NCBI RefSeq assembly: GCF_900105945.1
Contig: NZ_FNSO01000003.1
Coordinates: 310,001 to 374,000, forward strand
Length of the DNA: 64,000 nucleotides
Source: Amycolatopsis tolypomycina
GTDB lineage: Bacteria; Actinomycetota; Actinomycetes; Mycobacteriales; Pseudonocardiaceae
Direction: 5' to 3'
How positions within the stretch are numbered: the first letter of the stretch is position 1; every line of letters starts with the position of its first letter. Positions 1 through 10,200 of this stretch are shown one piece after another. A program made the translations under genes and the position numbers. Under the pieces are notes generated by a model. That model was given only the letters and a program-made list of their open reading frames with translations, searched no databases and was not told where the DNA came from.

Positions 1-2316
<2,316 letters not shown>

Positions 2317-2340
2317 GCCGTCATCCTTCGTCGCAGCTCC

Positions 2341-2382
2341 AGAAACAACTCGACCCCTCAGCCACCAGGGCATGAGGGGTCG
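2341..2382 (-). terminator. Attenuator hairpin in leuS leader
   Basis: A perfect 10-bp stem (2351-2360 pairing with 2373-2382, CGACCCCTCA with TGAGGGGTCG) encloses a 12-nt loop. On the minus strand it is followed by the T-rich run AGTTGTTTCT (2350-2341). This is the shape of an intrinsic terminator sitting between a leucine-rich leader peptide and leuS. A candidate competing pairing is GCCGCGC (2416-2410), at the end of the leader ORF, with GCGCGGC (2388-2382). It overlaps the terminator base only slightly, so the switching mechanism is inferred. Confidence 0.65.
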
Positions 2383-2406
2383 CCGCGCCGGCCGGGCCGG
2401 GCCCGG

Positions 2407-2445
2407 TCAGCGCGGCAGGCTAAGGAGCAGCCGAGCCGTGTTCAT
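2407..2445 (-). CDS. Leucine leader peptide of leuS
   Basis: A 12-codon ORF reads MNTARLLLSLPR. It contains three consecutive Leu codons (CTG CTC CTT) and a fourth (CTG) one codon later. It lies 91 nt upstream of leuS on the same strand and is followed by the terminator-like hairpin at 2341-2382. This is the arrangement of ribosome-mediated attenuation: stalling at Leu codons when charged tRNA-Leu is scarce would favour readthrough into leuS. No Shine-Dalgarno is evident. A TAAGAT -10 element lies 6 nt before the ATG, so the peptide may be translated from a leaderless transcript. A three-codon ORF (MNV) starting at 2453 overlaps the ATG through ATGA and is probably incidental. Confidence 0.7.
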   Translation of the reverse strand: MNTARLLLSLPR

Positions 2446-2451
2446 ACGTTC

Positions 2452-2457
2452 ATCTTA
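2452..2457 (-). promoter_or_regulatory. -10 element for leuS leader
   Basis: TAAGAT on the minus strand fits TANNNT. With the usual 6-7 nt offset, transcription would start at or next to the A of the leader ATG (2445). I see no convincing -35 hexamer at 17-18 nt. Confidence 0.5.
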
Positions 2458-2466
2458 ACTTGCTGG

Positions 2467-3639
2467 TCAAAGCCGTTCCGAGGGGACCGCCAGTGCGACG
2501 AACTGGGTGACCTGCGTCGCGGAGAAGTTGTTGTCGCTGACCAGGATCAAGCTGCGCTCGCCGTTCGGCAGCTTCGGCCCCCACGTCATGCCCTCCAGGT
2601 TGTCCACAGTGGACAAGCCGAGGTCGGCCGCGTCGAAGAGGAACCGCTTCTTCACCGGCTTGACGTGCTTCGCGCCGGCCAGCGACGGCACGTCCAGGAC
2701 GTTCGTCGCGCCGCTCGTGTCGATCTCGTAGACGCGCACCTTGTTGCCGACGCCGGTGCTGAACGAGCGCTCCATCATGAGGAACTTCGTCGGGTCGGCC
2801 TGGTCGACGGCCAGCATCGAGGAGACGCCGGTGGTGGCGAACGCCGTCGACGGCACCGGCGCGGCGAACAGCGGCTCCTGCGGGTACGCGTACTGGGCCA
2901 GGACCGGCCCGAACCGCGACTGCAGGGTGATCCGCGACAGCGCGCCGCTGGTCGTGGTCGGCTCGGGGCCGTCCTGCAGCAGCGGGCCCTCGACCTCGCT
3001 GGCCAGCAGCGAGCCGTACCCGGTGAACGTGATGCCCTCGAGCACCAGGTTCTGCCGCGGGCCGGCCGTCGGCGTCATCTTCTCGTTCGCGGGAATCGGC
3101 AGGTCACGGACGTATTTGCCGTCACGGCGGGCCTCGCGGATCGACGGGTCGATCAAGGTCGTCGCCGTGCGCTCGCCCTCCTGCGACCAGTAGTAGTCGC
3201 CGGTCCACGGGTCGACGCGCAGCTCTTCGGGGTCGATCGTCTGCTCGTTCTGCGGCTTCGACGGGTCGTTGAGCGCGAGCGGCGGGTACGGCGTGCCGTC
3301 GGGACGCAGCAGCGGCTTCGTGCCGGTGAGGGTGACCGGGCCGACGCCGTCCTTCGTCACCGGGAAGGTCGCGGTGTAGAAGCGGGCGGGGTTGATCGCC
3401 GACCGGTCGTCGCAGATCAGGGCGTAGCCGCCGGTCCGCGGGTCGTAGTCGATGCTGGACAGGCCGCCGACCGTCGTGCCCTGGAACTGCAGGGCGTTCG
3501 GGACGATCTTCTCGCCGAGCAGCCGGATGGGCCGCTGGTGACTCTCGGTCGCCTCGGCCGGCGCGGCGGCGAGGATTCCCCCGATCAGGGCCGCAGCCAG
3601 GACGGTGGGCAGTACACGCGGTGACATGGCCTGTAGCAC
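2467..3639 (-). CDS. Secreted esterase-like phytase-family protein
   Basis: A 390-residue protein from the GTG at 3639, or 386 residues from the ATG at 3627. Residues 5-33 form a Sec-type signal peptide (MSPRVLPTVLAAALIGGILA, ending near AEA). The mature part reads as a beta-propeller-like esterase-like-phytase domain (PF13449 type), with GLSSIDYDPRTGGYALICDD near the start and a closing NLEGMTWGP-type motif followed by LILVSDNNF. The substrate is unknown; the family is named after alkaline phytase-like propellers, and activity is unproven for most members. A promoter-like pair GTGACG-17-TACCCT lies upstream of the GTG on the minus strand. The gene ends 150 bp before leuS, in the same direction, with the leuS leader promoter overlapping the gap. 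Confidence 0.8.
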   Translation of the reverse strand: MLQAMSPRVLPTVLAAALIGGILAAAPAEATESHQRPIRLLGEKIVPNALQFQGTTVGGLSSIDYDPRTGGYALICDDRSAINPARFYTATFPVTKDGVGPVTLTGTKPLLRPDGTPYPPLALNDPSKPQNEQTIDPEELRVDPWTGDYYWSQEGERTATTLIDPSIREARRDGKYVRDLPIPANEKMTPTAGPRQNLVLEGITFTGYGSLLASEVEGPLLQDGPEPTTTSGALSRITLQSRFGPVLAQYAYPQEPLFAAPVPSTAFATTGVSSMLAVDQADPTKFLMMERSFSTGVGNKVRVYEIDTSGATNVLDVPSLAGAKHVKPVKKRFLFDAADLGLSTVDNLEGMTWGPKLPNGERSLILVSDNNFSATQVTQFVALAVPSERL

Positions 3640-3680
3640 AGTCGATCAGGGTATCCGGCAGGTTGCCGGGACGTCACGCT

Positions 3681-3686
3681 TATCCT
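3681..3686 (+). promoter_or_regulatory. -10 element, probable leaderless start
   Basis: TATCCT lies exactly 7 nt before the GTG at 3694, so the transcript likely begins at the start codon. No Shine-Dalgarno is present. Confidence 0.55.
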
Positions 3687-3693
3687 TGACCTC

Positions 3694-4113
3694 GTGTTCG
3701 CTATCGCGCTGGTTCCGGTCGTGCTGGGTCTGCTTGTCGGCTTTGGTGGGTTTCTCGGGTTCCGCGAGCGTTTGACGCGCGAAGGCGGCACCGGGGTGCG
3801 CACGGAAGCGGCACTGCGCAGCGAAGAAGCGTTCAAGCTGGCCAACCGCGTCGCGGGCCTGCCGACCATGGCCGGGGGCGCGATCGCCGTGCTCACCGGG
3901 CTGGCCGGGCTGGCCATGCCGACCACCGGCGGTCTCGTCTCGGCCGCGCTCGCCGGCGTGCTCGCGATGCTGGTGCTGGTGATGGGCGGTGGCGTGCTCG
4001 GCAACCGGGCCGCGCTGACCGTGCCCGCGCCGGCTCCGGCCGCGCCCGCCGGCTGCAGTGGCTGCGCGTGCGGCGCCGGCGGCTGCGGCGTCTTCAAGAA
4101 GGACGAAGCCTAA
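3694..4113 (+). CDS. SdpI-family membrane protein with Cys-rich tail
   Basis: A 139-residue membrane protein. It has three hydrophobic segments at about residues 1-23, 59-79 and 82-103. The loop between the first two carries GTGVRTEAALRSEEAFKLAN, which resembles the SdpI/YhfL signature (R-x-G-x-x-T ... S-x-E-A-W). SdpI of Bacillus is an immunity and signalling membrane protein; many actinobacterial members have no known role. The C-terminus is unusual: an Ala/Pro linker followed by a cysteine-rich run (CSGCACGAGGCG) with four Cys, which could bind metal. The GTG start is supported by the -10 element 7 nt upstream. The gene overlaps the convergent YqgE gene by 4 bp. Confidence 0.75.
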   Translation: MFAIALVPVVLGLLVGFGGFLGFRERLTREGGTGVRTEAALRSEEAFKLANRVAGLPTMAGGAIAVLTGLAGLAMPTTGGLVSAALAGVLAMLVLVMGGGVLGNRAALTVPAPAPAAPAGCSGCACGAGGCGVFKKDEA

Positions 4114-4691
4114 TTCCGCTGGAGGTCGCCCGGATGGGTGGCCAGCAGGGCGAGCGGGATGCCCTGACGGCGTAACACCTGGCTCCACAGGTCGCCGTCC
4201 GGCGAGGCCAGGATGTCGCTCGGCAGGGCGGGCACGATGACCCAGTCGTCGCGCTCGATCTCGCCCGCCAGCTGCCCGGAGTCCCAGCCCGCGTACCCGG
4301 CGAACACGCGCACGCCGCGGACCTTCGGCACCAGCACCTCGGGGTCGGTGTCCAGGTCGACCAGCGCGACCGGGCCGCGGACCGCGATCACGCCCGGCAC
4401 GCTCGCCGCCGTCTCGCCGGTGCGCAGCGCGGCCAGGCACAACGCCGTCTTCTTCTCGACCGGCCCGCCGACGAACACCGCCTGCGGCTCGGCGACGTGC
4501 CCACCCCAGTTCGGCAGCACGTCGTTCACGGCGACGTCACTCGGCCGGTTCAGGACCACGCCCAGCGTGCCCTCCTCGCGGTGGTCGATGACGAACACCA
4601 CGGTCCGGCGGAAGTTGGGGTCGACCATCGTGGGGGCGGCGACCAGGAGCGTTCCCGGTTCAACCTCGGCGTCCGCTGGCACGCCACCCAT
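4110..4691 (-). CDS. YqgE/AlgH family protein (UPF0301)
   Basis: A 193-residue member of the YqgE/AlgH family (DUF179), a cytoplasmic family of unresolved biochemical function. The family hallmark is near the N-terminus: GTLLVAAPTMVDPNFRRTVV followed by GTLGVVLNRPS, with FVGGPV further on. The frame stays open upstream to 4865, but the ATG at 4691 gives the usual family length and starts just before the conserved core; an alternative ATG is at 4748. It is convergent with the SdpI gene. In M. tuberculosis the homologue (Rv0038, from memory) also neighbours an MFS gene and leuS, so this small block is conserved. Confidence 0.85.
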   Translation of the reverse strand: MGGVPADAEVEPGTLLVAAPTMVDPNFRRTVVFVIDHREEGTLGVVLNRPSDVAVNDVLPNWGGHVAEPQAVFVGGPVEKKTALCLAALRTGETAASVPGVIAVRGPVALVDLDTDPEVLVPKVRGVRVFAGYAGWDSGQLAGEIERDDWVIVPALPSDILASPDGDLWSQVLRRQGIPLALLATHPGDLQRN

Positions 4692-4900
4692 GATCCCACC
4701 CCAGACCCGGCTCGGGAACAATCGCCCCACGAGCCTCGTTTGAAACATGTGGCCGGCGCACTCCGTGTCCCCCGGGCTCACTGAAGAACCGCCTTTGTGG
4801 AATACCGTCCGGCTGGAGCCACACTGCGCATAGCCGCCGAGAGGCGACCTTAGTGCGTCGGCCACCCAGATCTCTTGACCTGTGTCCTACGACGGGGCCT

Positions 4901-4906
4901 TAACCT
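4901..4906 (+). promoter_or_regulatory. -10 element, probable leaderless start
   Basis: TAACCT lies 7 nt before the GTG at 4914. A TTGACC hexamer at 4875-4880 is 20 nt upstream of it, longer than ideal for a -35 element. Confidence 0.5.
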
Positions 4907-4913
4907 TGACTCC

Positions 4914-6206
4914 GTGACGATCAGCGCCCAGACGGCAACAGAACGAAGAGGGCCTCGGGAGCTGCTCAAGGACCCGGACTTCCGGCGTCTCCTCTTCACC
5001 CGCTTCGCCGCCAGCTGGGGCGACGGCGTCTTCCGCGCCGGTCTCGCCGGAGCCGTGCTCTTCAACCCCGAGCGCGGCGCCGACCCGCTGGCCATCGCCG
5101 GTGGGTTCGCCGCGCTGCTGCTGCCGTACTCGCTCGTGGGACCGTTCGCCGGCGCGCTGCTGGACCGCTGGGACCGCCGTCGCGTGCTGATCGTCGCGAA
5201 CCTCCTGCGCGGGCTGGCGATCGCCTGCGCGGCGACCGCCGTCGGCTTCGGGTTCGGCGGCGTCGGCCTGTTTTCGCTGGCCCTGGCCGCGGAGGGCATC
5301 TCGCGCTTCATCGGATCCGGGCTTTCGGCGTCGCTTCCGCACGTCGTCGAAGAAGAGAGCGTCGTGACGGCGAACGCCTTCGCCACGACGCTCGGCTCGG
5401 TGGTCGCGGTCATCGGCGGCGGCTGCGCGATCGGGCTGCGGGCGCTGTTCGGCAGCAACGACATCGGCTCGGCCGAGACCACGGCGTTCGCGGTGCTCGG
5501 CACGCTCGTCTCGGCGTTCATCGCCCGCGGCTTCGCCAAGGGCGTGCTCGGGCCGACGGTGGTCGACGAGCCGCCGAACCCGGTGCTGGCCGTCGCGCGC
5601 GGGCTGGCCGACGGCGCGAAGCACGCGTGGCGCGCCCCGAGCGTCACGGCCGGGTTCGTCGCGCTGTTCGCGCACCGGGCGTCGTTCGGGGTGTCGCTGC
5701 TGGTCACCGTGCTGCTGATGCGCAACTACTTCACCGACCACGGGATCTTCCGCGCCGGCCTGCCCGGGCTCGGGCAGATCGCCGCGCTCGCCGGGGCCGG
5801 CCTGCTGCTCGCCGGGCTGCTGACCGCGCGGCTGATCCGCCGGTTCGGCCGGCTGCGCGCGGTCCTCGGTTCGCTGCTGATCGCCGCGATCGCGCAGTCC
5901 GCGCTGGGGCTGCCGATGCTGCTGCCGCTCGCGCTGCTCGCGTCGTTCCTGATCAGCGGCGCAGGGCAGGTGCTCAAGCTCTGCGTCGATTCGTCCATCC
6001 AGCTCGACGTCGCCGACGAAGCCCGCGGCCGGGTGTTCGCGCTGTACGACACGCTGTTCAACATCACGCAGGTGGCGGCGGTTTCGCTGGGCGCGCTGGT
6101 GGTGCCGGACGACGGCCGCTCGCCGGCCCTGCTCATCGCCGCGACGGCCTGCTACCTGGTCGGCGGCGCGGGGTACGTGCTCGCCCGCCGACGCACGATT
6201 CGCTGA
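4914..6206 (+). CDS. MFS transporter
   Basis: A 430-residue major facilitator superfamily protein with about 12 hydrophobic helices. The conserved cytoplasmic loop after TM2 is visible (GALLDRWDRRRVLI, an MFS motif A-like segment), and the N-terminal RELLKDPDFRRLLFTRF is typical of actinobacterial efflux-type MFS proteins. The substrate cannot be predicted. The frame is open from 4875, but the GTG at 4914 is preferred because a -10 element ends exactly 7 nt before it and the upstream residues are not MFS-like. It is divergent from the YqgE gene. The M. tuberculosis counterpart (Rv0037c, from memory) has the same neighbours. Confidence 0.88.
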   Translation: MTISAQTATERRGPRELLKDPDFRRLLFTRFAASWGDGVFRAGLAGAVLFNPERGADPLAIAGGFAALLLPYSLVGPFAGALLDRWDRRRVLIVANLLRGLAIACAATAVGFGFGGVGLFSLALAAEGISRFIGSGLSASLPHVVEEESVVTANAFATTLGSVVAVIGGGCAIGLRALFGSNDIGSAETTAFAVLGTLVSAFIARGFAKGVLGPTVVDEPPNPVLAVARGLADGAKHAWRAPSVTAGFVALFAHRASFGVSLLVTVLLMRNYFTDHGIFRAGLPGLGQIAALAGAGLLLAGLLTARLIRRFGRLRAVLGSLLIAAIAQSALGLPMLLPLALLASFLISGAGQVLKLCVDSSIQLDVADEARGRVFALYDTLFNITQVAAVSLGALVVPDDGRSPALLIAATACYLVGGAGYVLARRRTIR

Positions 6207-6298
6207 CGCAAACACTCGAACCGGTCACGGGGACTGCTCCATTGGCATTAGGGTGACGGGCAGTCATTAGTAGGTTCGAGGGAACACCGGGGGCACCT

Positions 6299-6904
6299 GT
6301 GACCACCGCGGGCGACGACCGTGCACGGCTCGAAGCACGCAATGCCGCGATGAAAGACCAGATGGACACCCTCCTGGAGAACTTCGAGCGGCAGACGGCG
6401 CAGCTGCGTGACGCCCAGGCGGCGGCCGCCGAGACCACGGCCGAGGTGACGTCCCCCGACGGGCTGGTCCGCGCCACCATCGACGCCGGCGGCGGCCTCG
6501 CGAAACTCGAGTTCGCGCCGAGCACGTTCGAGCGCACGACACCCGCGCAGCTCGCGAACACCGTCCAGTCGCTGGTGCGTCAGGGATCGCTGCAGGTCAA
6601 GCAGAAGATCGCGACCCTGATGGCGCCGATCACCGAAGGCCTGCCCGACCTCGCCGACCTGGTCGAGGGCGCGCCGTCGCTGGCCGGGCTGGTGCCGCCG
6701 ATCCCCGGCTTCGACGAGCTCACCGAGGCACCGCCCGCCCCGCGGCCCGAGTCGTTCGAAGAGGGCGGGTCGATCCTGCGCAACGAGCAGGCGACCCCGC
6801 CGCCACCGCCGATGCCGGCCCCGAAGCCCGCGCCCAAGCGCGTCCGCCCGCCGCGTGACGACGACGAGGAGCCGCCGTCGTCCTGGATGACGAGGGGCGA
6901 CTGA
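6299..6904 (+). CDS. YbaB/EbfC-like protein heading toxin operon
   Basis: A 201-residue protein. Residues 10-50 are a charged, coiled-coil-like helix. They are followed by a YbaB/EbfC-like DNA-binding fold (VTSPDGLVRATIDAGGGLAK at about residues 51-70). The C-terminal 60 residues are Pro-rich and acidic (PPPPPMPAPKPAPKR) and probably disordered. YbaB proteins are small nucleoid-associated proteins, but YbaB-like domains also recur beside WXG100 genes in actinobacterial toxin loci, which is the context here. The stop codon overlaps the next start (ATGA), so it is translationally coupled to the WXG100-like gene. A GTG start is used; no strong promoter stands out in the 92-bp gap upstream. Confidence 0.72.
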   Translation: MTTAGDDRARLEARNAAMKDQMDTLLENFERQTAQLRDAQAAAAETTAEVTSPDGLVRATIDAGGGLAKLEFAPSTFERTTPAQLANTVQSLVRQGSLQVKQKIATLMAPITEGLPDLADLVEGAPSLAGLVPPIPGFDELTEAPPAPRPESFEEGGSILRNEQATPPPPPMPAPKPAPKRVRPPRDDDEEPPSSWMTRGD

Positions 6905-7227
6905 TGCCGGACGGGGGTTCCGGGTTCACCGCGGAGCCGGACGCGGTCCTGCGCGCGTCGAACGGCCTGGTGACGGCGTCCGACGCGCTCGACAACGCGG
7001 CGAAGGCACTGCAGTCCGCCCTCGCCGCGCAGGGCGAGTGCTGGGGCGCCGACGAGTCCGGCAAGGCGTTCGCCAAGGACTACGTGCCCGGCGCGCAGGG
7101 CGCCGTCGAAGGCTTCACCAACCTCGTGCAGGGGTTGCGGGGGATGCAGCAGAACGTCGCCAAGTCGATGAAGGCCCTTTCGGGCGCCGACGAGGACGTG
7201 ACGTCCCAGCTGAGCAAGGGGCAATGA
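6904..7227 (+). CDS. WXG100/ESX-like small secreted protein
   Basis: A 107-residue helical-hairpin protein. The centre carries ECWGADESGKAFAKDYVPGA, with W47 at the position of the WXG turn, flanked by two amphipathic helices. Such proteins are typically substrates or chaperone partners of type VII (ESX) secretion. The gene sits between the YbaB-like gene (4-bp overlap) and the giant toxin gene (3-bp gap), so it is probably co-translated with the toxin and may pair with its N-terminal WXG100-like domain for export. No ESX core component (EccB/C/D/E, mycosin) is in the window, so the exporter must be elsewhere. Confidence 0.75.
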   Translation: MPDGGSGFTAEPDAVLRASNGLVTASDALDNAAKALQSALAAQGECWGADESGKAFAKDYVPGAQGAVEGFTNLVQGLRGMQQNVAKSMKALSGADEDVTSQLSKGQ

Positions 7228-7230
7228 CGC

Positions 7231-10200
7231 GTGGGTATGGAGATGCCCGACGCGGTCAAGTGGCTGCTGCCGATCGTCGTCGGGGAGAGCTGGCCCGAGG
7301 GCGACGAGACCAAGCTGCGCGCGCTGCGGGACGCGTGGCACACGGCGTCGGCGGCGATCGGGCCGGTGTCCGACACGGGCAACCAGGCGGCGTCCGGCAT
7401 CCGCGCCAACTGGACGGGTGACGGCGCCGACGCGTTCGCGGAGCAGTGGAAGAAGTTCGTCGAGGGCGACGAGGCGTACTTCAAGCAGCTGGCCGACGCG
7501 GCGAAGGCCCTCGGCGATTCGTGTGATCAGACGGCGCTGGACGTCGAGTACACGAAGTACATGATCATCATTTCGCTGATCATCCTGGCGGCCCAGATAG
7601 CGGCGATGATCGCGGCGGCGGCGGTGACGTTCGGCGGCTCGACGGCGGGCATCGCGCCGGCCCAGATCGCGACCCGGATGACCGTGCAGATGCTGTTCCG
7701 GCAGCTGCTCGAGAAGCTGGCGCAGCAGGGGTTCAAGCAGGTCGCGAAGGAGCTGCTGGAGAAGCTGCTCAAGCAGGGCCTCAAGAAGATCGGCATGGAG
7801 GTCCTCAAGAACGAGGCGATCAACCTCGGCATGGACGCGGGCATCCAGGGCCTGCAGATGGCCAAGGGCGACCGCAAGGACTGGGACTGGTCGAAGACAT
7901 CCGACGCGGCGATCTCGGGCGCGGTCGGCGGGGTCGTCGGAGCGGCATCGGGGTCGATCGGCCGCGGAGCGACCGAGGGGCTGTCGCACAGCGCAGGTGG
8001 GCAGATCGCGGACGCGGCGATGCGGGCGGGTGCGCGCGGGGCGGTCGAGGGGGTCGCGCAGACGGTCGGGCAGGCGGCGGTCACCGGGGATCTGGGGTCG
8101 TTGACGCCGGAGCAGCTGCTGATGGGCGCGTCCAGTGGGGCCGTCGGGGGTGCTGTTGGGGGTGCGAAGGAGCAGCTGAACTCGGTTCACGAGGCGAACA
8201 TTCCGCGGGCGGACTCGGATTCTGGGGATGGCTCTCGGGATTCGGGGGATTCCGGGGAGTCGCGGCGGGGTTCGGGGGATGAGGGCGAGTCGGCGTCTCG
8301 GGGTGATTCGGAGTCGCGGGAGTCTTCTTCGGAGCCTGAGTCGCGGCGGGAGTCTTCCTCGGAACCGGAGTCGCGGGGGGAGTCCTCGCCGGAGCCGGAG
8401 TCTCGCCGGGAGTCCTCGGCCGAACCGGAGTCGCGTCGGGAGTCCTCGCCGGAGCCGGAGTCTCGCCGGGAGTCCTCGCCGGAACCGGAGTCGCGCCGCG
8501 AGTCCTCGCCGGAACCGGAGTCTCGCCGCGAGTCCTCGCCGGAGCCCGAGTCTCGCCGCGAGTCCTCGGCCGAACCGGAGTCGCGCCGCGAGTCCTCGGC
8601 CGAACCGGAGTCGCGCCGCGAGTCCTCGGCCGAACCCGAATCGCGAAGCGAAGAGCCGCGGCGCGAGCCAGCGCCCGAGTCGCGGAGTGAGGAGCCACGC
8701 CGCGAGGCTTCCGAGCCGGAGTCGCGAAGCGAAGAACCGCGGCGCGAGGCGGCACCCGAGCCGCAGCGCGAGGCGCCGTCCCAGCCGGAAACGCGGACGG
8801 AAGCCCCCCGCGAGCAGCAGCCCGCCCAGCCGTCGCCGGCGTCAGAGCACCGCGCGCCCGAGACGTCACGGCCGAGCGCCGAGCAGGCGGAGCGTCCGGC
8901 CGCGCACCAGCCCGAGGCGCCGGCTGCGGCGTCTTCGACGGGCTCGTCCCAGGGCGGATACGGCATGGCCCCACCGCCGGGCTCCGGCCCGGAGCCGGGA
9001 CGCCAGAGCGCCGGCCGCCCCCAGGACAACGTCGGAGCGGCCGGCTTCACGGGCGGCCCAAGCCAGCCATTCGCGGCGGCGGACGCCGGACCGGCCGGGT
9101 TCCAGAACGGACCGTCCCCGCAACAGGCCCCACCCCCGGGCGCCTTCCCACCCCCACCGGGCGGCATGCCGAACGGCGGAGGTCCAGGACGTCCCGGCGG
9201 CCCCGGCCCACGCCCGAGCGGGCCACCGCCCCAACAGCCAATGCCACCCCGCGGCGCCGGCGACCAGCCCCGACGGGTCCCACCGCAGGACCCGCGCTGG
9301 ATGCTGCAGGGCGGGTCCCCACAGATGCCCCCGGGCGGACACCGGCCAGTCGGGCCGCCGCAGGGTGGCCAGCCGCCGATGCCCCACGGCCGGCCACAGC
9401 CGGGTGGGCAACCGCCGCACGGCGGACACCCCGGGGCGCAACCACTGCCCGGGGCGCAGGCGGGTGGACAGCCACCGCATGGCGGACAGCCAGGCGGGCA
9501 ATCGCCGCGCGGCGCACAGCCGGGCGGACAACCACTCCACGGCGCACAGCCGGGTGGGCAGCCGCTGCCTGGGGCACAGCCGGGTGCGCAGCCGCTGCCC
9601 GGGGCGCAGCCGGGTGCGCAGCCGCCGCATAGCGGGCAACCGACGCAGCCGGGTGGACAGCAACCGCACAATGGGCAACCAGGTCAGCCCGGCGGGCAGC
9701 AACCGCACAATGGGCAACCAGGTCAGCCCGGCGGGCAGCAACCGCACAATGGGCAACTGGCGCAGCCCGGCGGGCAGCCGCCGCAAGGCGGGCAACCGGG
9801 GCAAACTGGCGGGCAGCCGCCGCTCAGTGGGCAGCCTCCGCACCGGGCGCAGGCGGGTGGGCAGCCGTTCCAAGGTGGGCAGCCGCCTCATCAGGGTGGG
9901 CAGCCGGTTCAGGGTGGGTTGCATCCGCAGGATCCGCGGCGGATGCCGCCTCCGCCGGGGATGCCTCCCCAGGGTGGGCAGCGTCCGCCGATGGGTGGGG
10001 GGCCGCGGCCTGGCGGGTACCCGAACCAGCCTCGTGGGCCTCAGGGCCCTGGGCCGCACCCGGGTGGACGGCCGCCGATGCCGCCTCCTCCGGGTGGGCG
10101 GCCGCCCATGCCTTCGCACGATCCGCGGGTGGGACCGCCCCGTCCGGCCGGGACGCCGCCGGTGCCGCCGCCGCGGTTCGGGCCACCGCAGGAGCAGTTG

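Noticed and set aside
2445..2453. Three-codon ORF (MNV) before the leuS leader peptide
   Set aside because: Overlaps the leader ATG by chance-like ATGA; too short to call and without its own signals.
6207..6298. Promoter search before the toxin island
   Set aside because: TTGGCA and TAGGTT occur, but their spacing (22 nt) is unsuitable, so I do not annotate a promoter.
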